Assembly (NCBI RefSeq): GCF_902459465.1
Contig: NC_047067.1
Span: forward strand, 16,366,151 to 16,430,150
From: Asterias rubens
Lineage: Eukaryota; Echinodermata; Asteroidea; Forcipulatida; Asteriidae
Length of the DNA: 64,000 bases
Direction of reading: 5' to 3'
In this document: one piece after another, positions 1-9,844 of the stretch
How positions within the stretch are numbered: position 1 is the stretch's first letter
Layout of the letters: every line of letters starts with the position of its first letter
The notes under the pieces: generated by a model
Database searches by the model: none
What the model was told of the DNA's origin: nothing
What the model saw: only the letters and a program-made list of their open reading frames with translations
Program-made: the position numbers and the translations under genes

Positions 1-2433
1 TACTAAGAAACATAGGTGTTCTGAACCCACTCGTTGAATCTAAGCGAGATCTAAGATGATTTTTTTTTATGTGTTCAGATTGTGCTAAGATTGTTTTTGT
101 ACTAAGAAATATGGATGTTCTGAAGTTACTCGTTGAATCTAAGCAAGATCTGAGATCTAAAATGATCTGTTTTTAAAATTGCTCGGATTGAGCTAAGATT
201 AATTCTATACTAAGAAACATAGGTGTTCTGAACCCACTCGTTGAATCTAAGCGAGATCTAAGATGATTTTTTTTTATGTGTTCAGATTGTGCTAAGATTG
301 TTTTTGTACTAAGAAATATGGATGTTCTGAAGCTACTCGTTGAATCTAAGCAAGATCTGAGATCTAAAATGATCTGTTTTTAAAATTGCTCGGATTGAGC
401 TTAGATTAATTCTATACTAAGAAACATAGGTGTTCTGAACCCACTCGTTGAATCTAAGCGAGATCTAAGATGATTTTTTTTTTATGTGTTCAGATTGTGC
501 TAAGATTGTTTTTGTACTAAGAAATATGGATGTTCTGAAGTTACTCGTTGAATCTAAGCAAGATCGGAGATCTAAAATGATCGGTTTTTAAAATTGCTCG
601 GATTGAGCTAAGATTAATTCTATACTAAGAAACATAGGTGTTCTGAACCCACTCGTTGAATCTAAGCGAGATCTAAGATGATTTTTTTTTATGTGTTCAG
701 ATTGTGCTAAGATTGTTTTTGTACTAAGAAATATGGATGTTCTGAAGTTACTCGTTGAATCTAAGCAAGATCGGAGATCTAAAATGATCGGTTTTTAAAA
801 TTGCTCGGATTGAGCTAAGATTAATTCTATACTAAGAAACATAGGTGTTCTGAACCCACTCGTTGAATCTAAGCGAGATCTAAGATGATTTTTTTTTATG
901 TGTTCAGATTGTGCTAAGATTGTTTTTGTACTAAGAAATATGGATGTTCTGAAGTTACTCGTTGAATCTAAGCAAGATCTGAGATCTAAAATGATCTGTT
1001 TTTAAAATTGCTCGGATTGAGCTTAGATTAATTCTATACTAAGAAACATAGGTGTTCTGAACCCACTCGTTGAATCTAAGCGAGATCTAAGATGATTTTT
1101 TTTTTATGTGTTCAGATTGTGCTAAGATTGTTTTTGTACTAAGAAATATGGATGTTCTGAAGTTACTCGTTGAATCTAAGCAAGATCTGAGATCTAAAAT
1201 GATCTGTTTTTAAAATTGCTCGGATTGAGCTAAGATTAATTCTATACTAAGAAACATAGGTGTTCTGAACCCACTCGTTGAATCTTAGAGAGATCTAAGA
1301 TGATTTTTTTTTTAAACTGCTCAAATTTAGCTGAGATTAATTATGTACTAGGAAACACATATGCTTTTAAGCTATTGATTGAATCTTAGCTGGCTTTGGC
1401 GTGATAATTTGGCTAAGATTGTTTTTGTACTAAGAAACATAGGTGTTTTGAACCTACTCGTTGAATCTAAGCAATCTGAGATCTGAGATGATCTGTTTTT
1501 AAATTTGCTCGGACTGAGCTAAGATTAATTCTGTACTAAGAAACATAGGTGTTCTTAACTGTTGAATCTAAGCGAGATCTAAGATGATCTTTTTTTAAAA
1601 ATGTGTTCAGATTGTGCTAAGATTGTTTTTGTACTAAGAAACATAGGTGTTTTGAACCCACTCGTTGAATCTAAGCGAGATCTAAGATGATTTTTTTTTA
1701 TGTGTTCAGATTGTGCTAAGATTGTTTTTGTACTAAGAAATAGGATGTTCTGAAGCTACTCGTTGAATCTAAGCAAGATCTGAGATCTAAAATGATCTGT
1801 TTTTAAAATTGCTCGGATTGAGCTAAGATTAATTCTATACTAAGAAACATAGGTGTTCTGAACCCACTCGTTGAATCTAAGCGAGATCTAAGATGATTTT
1901 TTTTTTATGTGTTCAGATTGTGCTAAGATTGTTTTTGTACTAAGAAATATGGATGTTCTGAAGTTACTCGTTGAATCTAAGCAAGATCGGAGATCTAAAA
2001 TGATCGGTTTTTAAAATTGCTCGGATTGAGCTAAGATTAATTCTATACTAAGAAACATAGGTGTTCTGAACCCACTCGTTGAATCTAAGCGAGATCTAAG
2101 ATGATTTTTTTTTTATGTGTTCAGATTGTGCTAAGATTGTTTTTGTACTAAGAAATATGGATGTTCTGAAGCTACTCGTTGAATCTAAGCAAGATCGGAG
2201 ATCTAAAATGATCTGTTTTTAAAATTGCTCGGATTGAGCTAAGATTAATTCTATACTAAGAAACATAGGTGTTCTGAACCCACTCGTTGAATCTAAGCGA
2301 GATCTAAGATGATTTTTTTTTATGTGTTCAGATTGTGCTAAGATTGTTTTTGTACTAAGAAATATGGATGTTCTGAAGTTACTCGTTGAATCTAAGCAAG
2401 ATCTGAGATCTAAAATGATCTGTTTTTAAAATT
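1..2433. repeat. satellite array, ~207 bp dimer, left block
   Basis: Head-to-tail tandem array with a higher-order period of about 207 bp. TACTAAGAAACATAGG recurs at about 1, 208, 415, 623, 830, 1037, 1245, 1841, 2047 and 2254. Each dimer is two related subunits of about 99 and 108 bp: one begins TACTAAGAAACATAGG and the other TACTAAGAAATATGG. Both contain CTCGTTGAATCTAAGC and an AGATCTAAGATGAT or AGATCTAAAATGAT block. Neighbouring dimers are almost identical, so homogenisation is recent. Positions 1300-1735 hold a diverged set of single subunits with different spacing. There is no coding capacity. The array continues past the left edge and is interrupted on the right by a LINE. Confidence 0.95.
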
Positions 2434-5400
2434 ACTACAACAGGATCTACAACACTTCGTCATATTCCAGTAGTAATGTCGCAAAGGTCCACCATTTTGA
2501 AATCTACACAAAGGAGAGGAATTGGGAACCTCATTAACATAACAACTGAGCAACCGAGGTACCATTATCAGCTACCAACTACCTTGTTATGTAATCCTCG
2601 TTCCCTCAATAACAAAGTTGATGAACTGAGCCTGATTTTGAACAATAACAAAGTGGACATTGGAGCTATCACGGAGACGTGGTTTTCACCAGACCAACCT
2701 GTGGATCAAATTAGTATCCATGGCTACAACATTTTTTCGCGTCCAAGAAAAGAGCAACGAGGAGGGGGTGTAGCTCTTTACACCAAAGAATGCTTGAATG
2801 CCACCTTACTTGATAACATAGAGGTTCCTGATGACATCGAAGCAATCTGGGTTAATGTTCGGCCTCCACGCTTACCACGTTCAATTTCAAACATTGTGAT
2901 TGGAACTGTTTACTACCCTCCCAAAAGCATTATTGCTCAACCTCTGCTTGATCACATCAGTTCCACTGTTGATCAAATTCTCACTCGGCAGCCTGACTCC
3001 GGCATTATTGTCATGGGTGATTTTAACCGGCTAGAACTGGATCCTCTTTTGTCAAATAACTTTACTCAAATTGTGGACAAGCCAACTCGTGAAGATGCCA
3101 TTTTAGACAAGATCATCACCAACCTAGCATCATTCTACAATCCTGTAGAAATCAGCTCCCCTCTTGGTCTTAGTGATCACCGCTGTGTCATTGTCAGACC
3201 TAAAAGCCCCATCCGCAATACCAACACTAGCAAGACTCGAGTGGTACGGCCCATGAAGGACAGCGACGTGCGAGAATGTGGTTCATGGTTGAGTGACCAT
3301 GATTGGTTGGAAGTAATCAGCACGCATGACGTCACTGCAAAATGCACGGAGTTCTACGAAACCCTCAACTGTGTGCTAGACACTTACTTTCCGAAGAAAT
3401 CAGTCAAAAAACACCCCTCTGACAAATCATGGCTGACACCCTACATCAAATCACTCGTTGTCAAGCGTCAGCGTGCTTTCCATGGCAACCAACAATCGCT
3501 GTGGAGGTATTTCAGGAACAAGATCAATCGTGAAATCAAACTGGCCAAGAAAACACACTACACAACCGAGGTCGAGCGACTCAAGAAATCTAATCCGAGT
3601 TCATGGTTTCGTGAAGTTCGACTTATTACAACAGGCGCGAGCACAAATCGCAACATCCAGTTGCAGAATATTGACCCCACAGCTCACAAGGACATAGCGT
3701 CTGCTATTTGTGAAAAGTTCGCTGCAGTCGGTAACGACCTTGACCCCTTGGATACATCCTTACTGCCAGCCTACCTTCTAGCCAAACCAATCCCTCCTGT
3801 CCAACCTTGGGAGGTGCTCAAACAACTTCAGAGAATAAGCAGCACAAAGGCGAGTGGCCCCGATAATATTTCGGCTAGATTTATACGACAGTATTCTTAT
3901 GAACTTTCTAAGCCATTGACTCACATTATCAACGCCTCGTTTGCACAGCTTATCGTCCCAGCACAATGGAAGAGGGCAATTGTCGTCCCTGTGCCCAAAA
4001 CTTCACCAGCCAACATAGACAATTTGCGACCCATTGCCCTCACAGATCACTTTGCCAAAGTGACAGAACACTTCATTGCTCAACAAACAATGGCGTCGAT
4101 TAAACCCAACCTCGACCCCGCCCAGTTCGGAAACATCAAGAACGTATCCACTACGCACTGTTTGATTGATGTTCTTCACACACTCCATGCTAATGCTGAA
4201 CTACCCAAATCTATATCGTCCATTCTTCTCACTGACTTTTCTAAGACTTTTGATCACATCAACCACACAATTGCAGTTTCCAAGCTCCTCAAGTTGGGAG
4301 TTCCACCACATTTAGCCGCATGGATCGGTGATTTCATCTCTAATCATGAACAGTGCGTGAGATACCTCGATTGTCTTTCGGAATGGACCCCTACTAATGC
4401 AGGTGTTCCACAAGGCACTAAGCTCGGTGCCATTATCTTCCTGGCAGTTATCAATGACGCCGGTTTCAAAGAGAACAATACAAGTATAAAACACTTCAAA
4501 TATGTTGATGACATGACTGTCATTGAAACCCGTGATGCCAGTGTTGGATCCAACCTCCCATCTGCAATAACTGATCTGGATGTTTGGTCGTCGGACAACA
4601 AAATGCAACTCAACGTGAAAAAGTGTTTCACCATGGACATTTGTTTCTTGCGGAACCAACCAGTTCCCCTCTCATTGACTCTAAATGACAAAACTATAAC
4701 ACAATGTGCAGTTATTAAGCTTTTAGGTGTTTTTATTCAAGCCGACTTAAGATGGGACACGCATGTAGGCTCAATGATCAAGCGTGCAAATTCCCGCCTT
4801 TTCATGCTTCGTAAATTGAAGTATCATTACCTAAGCATATCTGATCTTGTTGCTATATATACCTCCTTTGTGCGGCCCATTTTGGAGTACGCTGCACCCG
4901 CCTGGTCAGGTGCTTTGTCAAGTAAGCAGTGCAATGATCTGGAAAGGGTGCAAAAGCGCGCATGCAGAATTATTCTTGGCAATGACTACGTGCGCTACTC
5001 AGACGCTCTACAATTGTGCAGTATTGAAACACTGGTATGCCGTCGTAACCACTTGTGCCAATCTTTTGCCAAAACTCTCCCTTCATCAGTCCTAAAGCGC
5101 CTCTTGCCAAAGAGGTATGATAGTGGGTACCAACTTAGGAACTCCGGACTTCTGGGTCAGTTTAAATGCCGAACAGAGCGCTACAGAAAGAGCCCTCTCC
5201 CTCACCTCACACGCCTTTTTAACAACTGAATTGCAATAGAATGCAGCTTTTTATGCGCCCTTTGACTGTGCCAGCAATATTTTTTTATCCAGGTTTTTTT
5301 TTTCCCCCGCAACTTTCAGAACAATTTATTTTATACATTGTAAATATTTGTCTCTCCTTAATCAATTATTTCTTAAATAATGTGAAATAGTGTGTTTTTT

Positions 5401-5488
5401 TCTTATTTTTTAATCTCTGTATATTTTCCTGTAATTCGACCTCCGGTCGCCATGGGAATTTGTTTTTAAAATAATAAACCAATTATGA
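2434..5488 (+). mobile_element. CR1/Jockey-like LINE inserted in the satellite
   Basis: The satellite stops within the run GTTTTTAAAATT at 2433 and resumes at ATAGGTGTTC near 5489. The 3.05 kb between them is a non-LTR retrotransposon with one endonuclease-RT ORF and a 3' UTR of about 260 bp. The UTR is T-rich and ends near AATAATAAACC, with no long poly-A tail. There is no ORF1. The reading frame stays open upstream of the first ATG as far as the junction, so the element is probably 5' truncated. About 40 bp of satellite appear to be missing or altered at the target. Clade (CR1, L2 or Daphne-like) was judged from motif style only. Confidence 0.85.
2476..5229 (+). CDS. LINE endonuclease/reverse transcriptase, intact ORF
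   Basis: 917-residue protein that nicks target DNA and reverse-transcribes its own mRNA by target-primed reverse transcription. An APE-type endonuclease occupies about residues 38-245: NPRSLNNKVDEL, the catalytic-Glu motif TETWFS, RGGGVALY, the GDFN motif and a closing LGLSDHR. The RT spans about residues 480-760: NLRPIALT, the LLTDFSKTFDHINH motif A, GVPQGTKLG, and YVDD in place of the usual YADD. A thumb with LGVFIQADLRWDTH and a C-terminal LEYAAPAW/LERVQKRACR segment follow. No internal stop or frameshift was seen, so the copy is young. The ATG at 2476 is simply the first in an ORF that is open back to the 5' junction. Antisense and off-frame ORFs inside it are shadows. Confidence 0.9.
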   Translation: MSQRSTILKSTQRRGIGNLINITTEQPRYHYQLPTTLLCNPRSLNNKVDELSLILNNNKVDIGAITETWFSPDQPVDQISIHGYNIFSRPRKEQRGGGVALYTKECLNATLLDNIEVPDDIEAIWVNVRPPRLPRSISNIVIGTVYYPPKSIIAQPLLDHISSTVDQILTRQPDSGIIVMGDFNRLELDPLLSNNFTQIVDKPTREDAILDKIITNLASFYNPVEISSPLGLSDHRCVIVRPKSPIRNTNTSKTRVVRPMKDSDVRECGSWLSDHDWLEVISTHDVTAKCTEFYETLNCVLDTYFPKKSVKKHPSDKSWLTPYIKSLVVKRQRAFHGNQQSLWRYFRNKINREIKLAKKTHYTTEVERLKKSNPSSWFREVRLITTGASTNRNIQLQNIDPTAHKDIASAICEKFAAVGNDLDPLDTSLLPAYLLAKPIPPVQPWEVLKQLQRISSTKASGPDNISARFIRQYSYELSKPLTHIINASFAQLIVPAQWKRAIVVPVPKTSPANIDNLRPIALTDHFAKVTEHFIAQQTMASIKPNLDPAQFGNIKNVSTTHCLIDVLHTLHANAELPKSISSILLTDFSKTFDHINHTIAVSKLLKLGVPPHLAAWIGDFISNHEQCVRYLDCLSEWTPTNAGVPQGTKLGAIIFLAVINDAGFKENNTSIKHFKYVDDMTVIETRDASVGSNLPSAITDLDVWSSDNKMQLNVKKCFTMDICFLRNQPVPLSLTLNDKTITQCAVIKLLGVFIQADLRWDTHVGSMIKRANSRLFMLRKLKYHYLSISDLVAIYTSFVRPILEYAAPAWSGALSSKQCNDLERVQKRACRIILGNDYVRYSDALQLCSIETLVCRRNHLCQSFAKTLPSSVLKRLLPKRYDSGYQLRNSGLLGQFKCRTERYRKSPLPHLTRLFNN

Positions 5489-6325
5489 ATAGGTGTTCTT
5501 AACTCACTCGTTGAATCTAAGCGAGATCTAAGATGATCTTTTTTTATGTGCTCAGATTGAGCTAAGATTGTTTGTGTACTAAGAAATATGGATGTTCTGA
5601 AGCTACTCGTTGAATCTAAGCGAGATCTGAGACGGTCTTTTTTTAAAACTGCTCAAATTTAGCTGAGATTAATTATGTACTAGGAAACACATATTTTAAA
5701 TGTGTTCAGATTGTGCTAAGATTGTTTTTATACTAAGAAACATAGGTGTTTTGAACCTACTCGTTGAATCTATGCAATCTGAGATCTAAGATGATCTGTT
5801 TTTAAATTTGCTCGGACTGAGCTAAAATTAATTCTGTACTAAGAAACATAAGTGTTCTTAACTCACTTGTTGAATCTAAGCGAGATCTAAGATGATATTT
5901 TTTAAAAAATATGTTCAGATTGTGCTAAGATTGTTTTTATACTAAGAAACATAGGTGTTTTGAACCTACTCGTTGAATCTAAGCAATCTGAGATCTGAGA
6001 TGATCTGTTTTTAAATTTGCTCGGACTGAGCTAAAATTAATTCTGTACTAAGAAACATAAGTGTTCTTAACTCACTCGTTGAATCTAAGCGAGATCTAAG
6101 ATGATATTTATTTTAAAATATGTTCAGATTGTGCTAAGATTGTTTTTATACTAAGAAACATAGGTGCTTTGAACCTACTCGTTGAATCTAAGCAATCTGA
6201 GATCTGAGATGATCTGTTTTTAAATTTGCTCGGACTGAGCTAAGATTAATTCTGTACTAAGAAACACAGGTGTTCTTAACTGACTCGTTGAATCTAAGCG
6301 AGATCTAAGATGATCTTTTTTTAAA
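5489..6325. repeat. satellite array, right block, diverged subtype
   Basis: Continuation of the left array after the LINE. Units again carry CTCGTTGAATCTAAGCGAGATC and CTAAGATT, but are mostly the variant with TTTTAAATTTGCTCGGACTG and GTGTTCTTAACTCACTCG. That variant appears in the left block only at 1300-1650. Units are less uniform than on the left, as expected for an array edge where homogenisation is weaker. The array ends at about 6325, where unrelated sequence begins. Confidence 0.9.
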
Positions 6326-6664
6326 CATGGACTATAACGGATTATCTATATAGCCAATATTACTTTTTTTGTACAAGAAATGTAAAATAAGGACTGATAT
6401 TTTAGTAGTATTCAATAAAACCTTTTCCTTCATGCAAAAAAAAACACAAATTCGCGCGGCGTACTCCGACCCAGAAAACTCAGTTTCGGCAAAAGCCGGT
6501 GACCCACGAACCATTCATACACAGTGTGTGACGTCACACCACGTACCGAAGCTCTGTACACAGTGTGTCAGGTCGATCGTGTGCGTGCATTTTACATGTA
6601 CATTGAATGTGGAATAACATCGGACACTATAGGCTGCATTTTTTTGACACAAAAAACAGCGAAA

Positions 6665-6894
6665 ATGTCCGATGGCAGCGGGTCTTGGGAAAACCACAGT
6701 ATAGATGAGGAAAAGGCATTTCAGGGAGGCACTTCAGAGGAAAGTGAGGGCTCTAGCGATAAGGGGAGCTCACTGGACGAGAGAGAAGCCGAAGACGTGT
6801 TATGAGTACATGTAGTTAACCAGCCCGGAGACGATGATCGTCAGGCCGAAGACGATGAGCCAAACCCTGATGATCGACGGCTAAAGACAGACTG
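6665..6894 (+). pseudogene. broken acidic 5' exon, unrecognised gene
   Basis: The ATG at 6665 opens a Ser/Asp/Glu-rich frame (MSDGSGSWENHSIDEEKAF) that meets TGA at 6803-6805. The same frame then reopens and runs through an Asp/Glu-rich stretch to KTDW, ending at a strong donor-like G|GTAAGG (GT at 6895). A coding exon with one premature stop would look like this. An acidic N-terminus followed by an (N/K)TDW junction recalls invertebrate proteins with the P2X7-receptor C-terminal zinc-binding domain, but that is from memory and weak. The nearest acceptor (CAG at about 7497) would create a stop at the splice, and no matching next exon was found. It is either a pseudogene or not coding. Confidence 0.3.
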
Positions 6895-6899
6895 GTAAG

Positions 6900-7250
6900 G
6901 CCACAAAACGTTTCATGAATTATACTGAATGATGCTTCGTTTGATCAGTTTATTTCTGCTCCCAAAAATAGTTGAAGGCTATCCTTGACTAAATTAAAAC
7001 ATGAACGAACATGATGGACAAGGTTTATTGTTTACCTCCATTCACGTTATAATACATGTATGTGAACAACACATGCACTGACTTAGGCAGTAGAAATAAG
7101 AGGGGAGGGGTAATTTTTGTCTTGCGTTTTATACTTTGTTGGCAAAACTCATACATTATCAATTTAAACTGATATTGTAGATAACCTATGTTGTTTTTCT
7201 CCACCAAGTAACTGCGTGGTGGTTGACACATGTGCATCTACACAAATATC
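6900..7250. other. no recognisable feature
   Basis: AT-rich sequence following the acidic exon relic. I see no supported exon, RNA gene or repeat. Short ORFs here lack codon structure or splice context. Confidence 0.6.
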
Positions 7251-7252
7251 TC

Positions 7253-7297
7253 ATGTACATGTACATGTACATGTATATGTACATGTACATGTATGTA
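7253..7297. repeat. (ACATGT)n simple repeat
   Basis: About seven imperfect repeats of the self-complementary hexamer ACATGT, one of them interrupted as ATATGT. Because each unit is palindromic, the tract can form hairpins. Confidence 0.9.
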
Positions 7298-7402
7298 ACT
7301 GTTACTTCGGATTATGATTGCCTTCTGGCATGGGTATAGTTTTAAAGCAATTCAGGTACACACATGCAATATTAACACTTCACCATGCAAACCACAAATC
7401 TG

Positions 7403-7482
7403 TTGTTAATAATTTTGTATGAATTCTTTTGTTAATAATTTTGTACGAATTCTTTTGTTAATAATTTTGTATGAATTCTTTT
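7403..7482. repeat. 26 bp tandem repeat, three copies
   Basis: Three copies of a 26 bp unit beginning TTGTTAATAATTTTGTA and containing GAATTCTT, starting at 7403, 7429 and 7455. The middle copy has a single C substitution (GTACGAATTC). Confidence 0.9.
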
Positions 7483-7734
7483 GTTTTGTTTTACAGAAAA
7501 CACTGCAATGTTGAATATCAGCAAGTGGTGAGCTTAGGACTATCTTGTCCGTTCAACCGCTGCCACTGACATCATGTTTGGTGGCAGCAACACGAAGGAC
7601 ATTACCTAACCCTCGTGTACAGTACAGTGGAAGGATTTTCGTATCCACCAACGGATTAGGCAGCTTTGCTTTGGTTTATTTGTCTTCAGTCGTAACAATT
7701 TTCCAAGTTATAATGATCCGGAGGGAGTGAGAAA

Positions 7735-7892
7735 TAATTTTATAAGCCATAATAATTTACGTATAAATGTACATGTATATTATTTCATTTTGTTTCTTTC
7801 AGAGGGGTGGGTGGTTCAAATTGATTAATTTAATTTGAACCACCCACTCCTCTGAAAGACACAAAATGTAAATTACTCTGGCTTATAAAATT
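7735..7892. repeat. long imperfect hairpin (inverted repeat)
   Basis: The left arm starts AATTTTATAAGCC (7735) and runs through TCAGAGGGGTGGGTGGTT. The right arm returns AACCACCCACTCCTCTGA and ends GGCTTATAAAATT (7892). The inner ~27 bp arms are nearly perfect around the centre GATTAATTT. The left arm has about 25 bp extra (with a GTACATGTATA stretch). Right after it, GTGTGTGGTTCAAATTGATT repeats part of the loop. No coding or TE signature was seen. It may be a foldback element or a rearranged palindrome. Confidence 0.8.
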
Positions 7893-8406
7893 AGGTGTGT
7901 GGTTCAAATTGATTAATTTAGCACTTATGTGCAATAAACTTGTCCCCTGTTGTCAACAATACACTATGATTAACATGGTAACAACATTCAACTTGGGTAG
8001 CAGAAATATAAAAAAAAAAAAAAAAAAGAGAAGCCTACATGTACACCTCCATAATAACGACAACACTAAAACTGTATGTATTTGCAAACGACAATACATG
8101 TAGTTTATTTTTCAGTTTTAAATATCAAAATTGAAAAAAGGTTGCCTAGTGATAGCGAAATCATCTGAACATTCCGTCATCAAAAAAAGTTAACTATACA
8201 ACCCTGTCAACGCCCCTCCCCCTAAAAAAGAAAACCTAAGCCATGTTATGTACCTAGTTAGCTGTGGTTCTCTTTGTAAATTGTAAATTAAGTTGTACAT
8301 TAAAAGAATATAATAAAATCATTGTGTACAGACCATGTTATTCTGTTTTTAAACAAAGTTGATTGTACTACCCTGGTTACCCCCCCCCAAAAAAAATATA
8401 TATATA
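7893..8406. other. no gene; poly-A and poly-C tracts
   Basis: Contains a pure A run at about 8010-8028 and a C8 tract near 8382. The tract is preceded by AAACAAAGTTGATT and CTACC, wording that recurs beside poly-C tracts at about 20590 and 20950. That points to a shared repeat fragment. No exon or RNA gene is visible. Confidence 0.6.
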
Positions 8407-9844
8407 AACTAGACATTAAGTGTTTGTGAACAAACACGAAGCTGTTCCGTGATGTTTTGCTTGGATTATGTGCTTCATTGCCCAAGGAATATATAACTGG
8501 AAAAAAAAGTTTCAAAAAAGTTGTGTAGCTCTTGGTATTAGGTCACACTTCCCGGTTGACCCACAAGTAAAGGTCAAAATGGGCCCACAGCTACCAAAGA
8601 CTAATCTGCAATGCCAAGGAGTCTATAACTGAAAAAGTTTAAGCAATCGGTTGTGAAGATCTTGATATATAGTCCCACTTCCGGTTGCCCAGAAGTAGAG
8701 GTCAACATAGGGTCACAGTTTTTCAAAGTTAATATTTATTGCCTTAGAGTCTATAACTGAAGTTTGAACATTGGCTTTGTACTTCTTGAGATATTGGCCC
8801 ACTTCCGGTCGACCCGGAAGTAAAGGTCAACATGGGGTCAAATGTGTTTCAAACTAATCTTGAATGTCCAAGGAGTCTATAACTGAAAAAAGTTTGAAAA
8901 TCGGTTGTATATTTCTTGAGATATGGTCCCACTTCCGGCCGACCCGGAAGTAGGGGTCAACTTGAGGTCACGATTTTTCAAAATTAATCTCCAATCCCCA
9001 AAGAGTCTTTAGCAACAAACAGTCTTAAAATCGGCTGTATACTTCTTGAGATATGGTGCTGCAAAGATTTTCTGATTGAATATGCAAATGAGGGTCATGT
9101 GGTTAATTAGTTACTAGTTGCCATTTTTCAAAAACAAATTAAAGATGCAAACATCACGACATCGTCTTCTCAGACTCTCCCCAAGAGTCCTCAACCCATA
9201 CAGGTCCGCAGTGTGTTGTAAGAGCCATAGAGATGTTTAAACATTGCCATGAAAGTGACTGCACCCAATTTATGAAGTACTACGTTGTACCCATGATGCC
9301 AAGATTCTAATTGATTAATTAATTAATAGACGAACATTGATTGCTTTTATGGACTGAAACACATCTTATTAGAATCAGTGTATTTGTCTACACATAATAT
9401 GATATTTAGGAAACTAACAAATAAATTATTTAGAAGTTATTGTGTTTTTGACCAGTTTAAAGTATAGATTTGAAGAGCCATTGTGTTTGTGCACAGACAC
9501 AAAACGTGCATTACATGACGTCATGGTGACGTCGTCCAGAATTTTATTTTCGGAAATCACATTAACAGGACCTGACTAGTGTTTAGCTGAAAAAAGTTTC
9601 AGGATCGGCGGTCTAATTTTTGAGATATGGTGTTAACTAGGTTTGCAAATTAAATATTCACAAGCTTAATTAAGGCTTATTAATTAAATTTTTTTACATT
9701 TTTTACGATAAGAATTAAGCTTATGTTCTAAGCTTCAGTTTGGTATAATAAACTCACTCTTTCGTGTTATGGTTTAAGAGATTAGGCTGCCGCAAAAACG
9801 TGTACAAACACTATGGGATTTAGGGAGAAACAAAGAATAATAAT
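8407..9844 (+). mobile_element. family A element, copy 1
   Basis: Starts AACTAGACATTAAG, followed by the hairpin GTGTTTGTGAACAAACAC (8420-8437) and the box GAAGCTGTTCC. The first half contains degenerate monomers of about 125 bp, each with CACTTCCGGT..ACCCGGAAGTA..GGTCAAC. The second half is unique sequence with TATGCAAATGAGGGTCA, a TGACGTCA palindrome (9516-9523), TTGTGTTTGTGCACAGACACAA (self-complementary) and AT-rich palindromes (TTAATTAATTAAT). It ends GGGAGAAACAAAGAATAATA without the 3' GGAACAGC hairpin that other copies carry. There is no ORF of note, so it is non-autonomous. HINE/Helentron-like architecture is inferred. Confidence 0.75.

Noticed and set aside
1-2433. CRISPR-like regularly spaced repeats
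   Set aside because: Units are contiguous 207 bp satellite dimers with no unique spacers. The sequence is eukaryotic.
4312-4691. Two 115-codon minus-strand ORFs
   Set aside because: Antisense shadows of the intact LINE RT.
6803-6805. TGA read as selenocysteine
   Set aside because: No SECIS-like element was identified and the protein is unrecognised. A plain stop is simpler.
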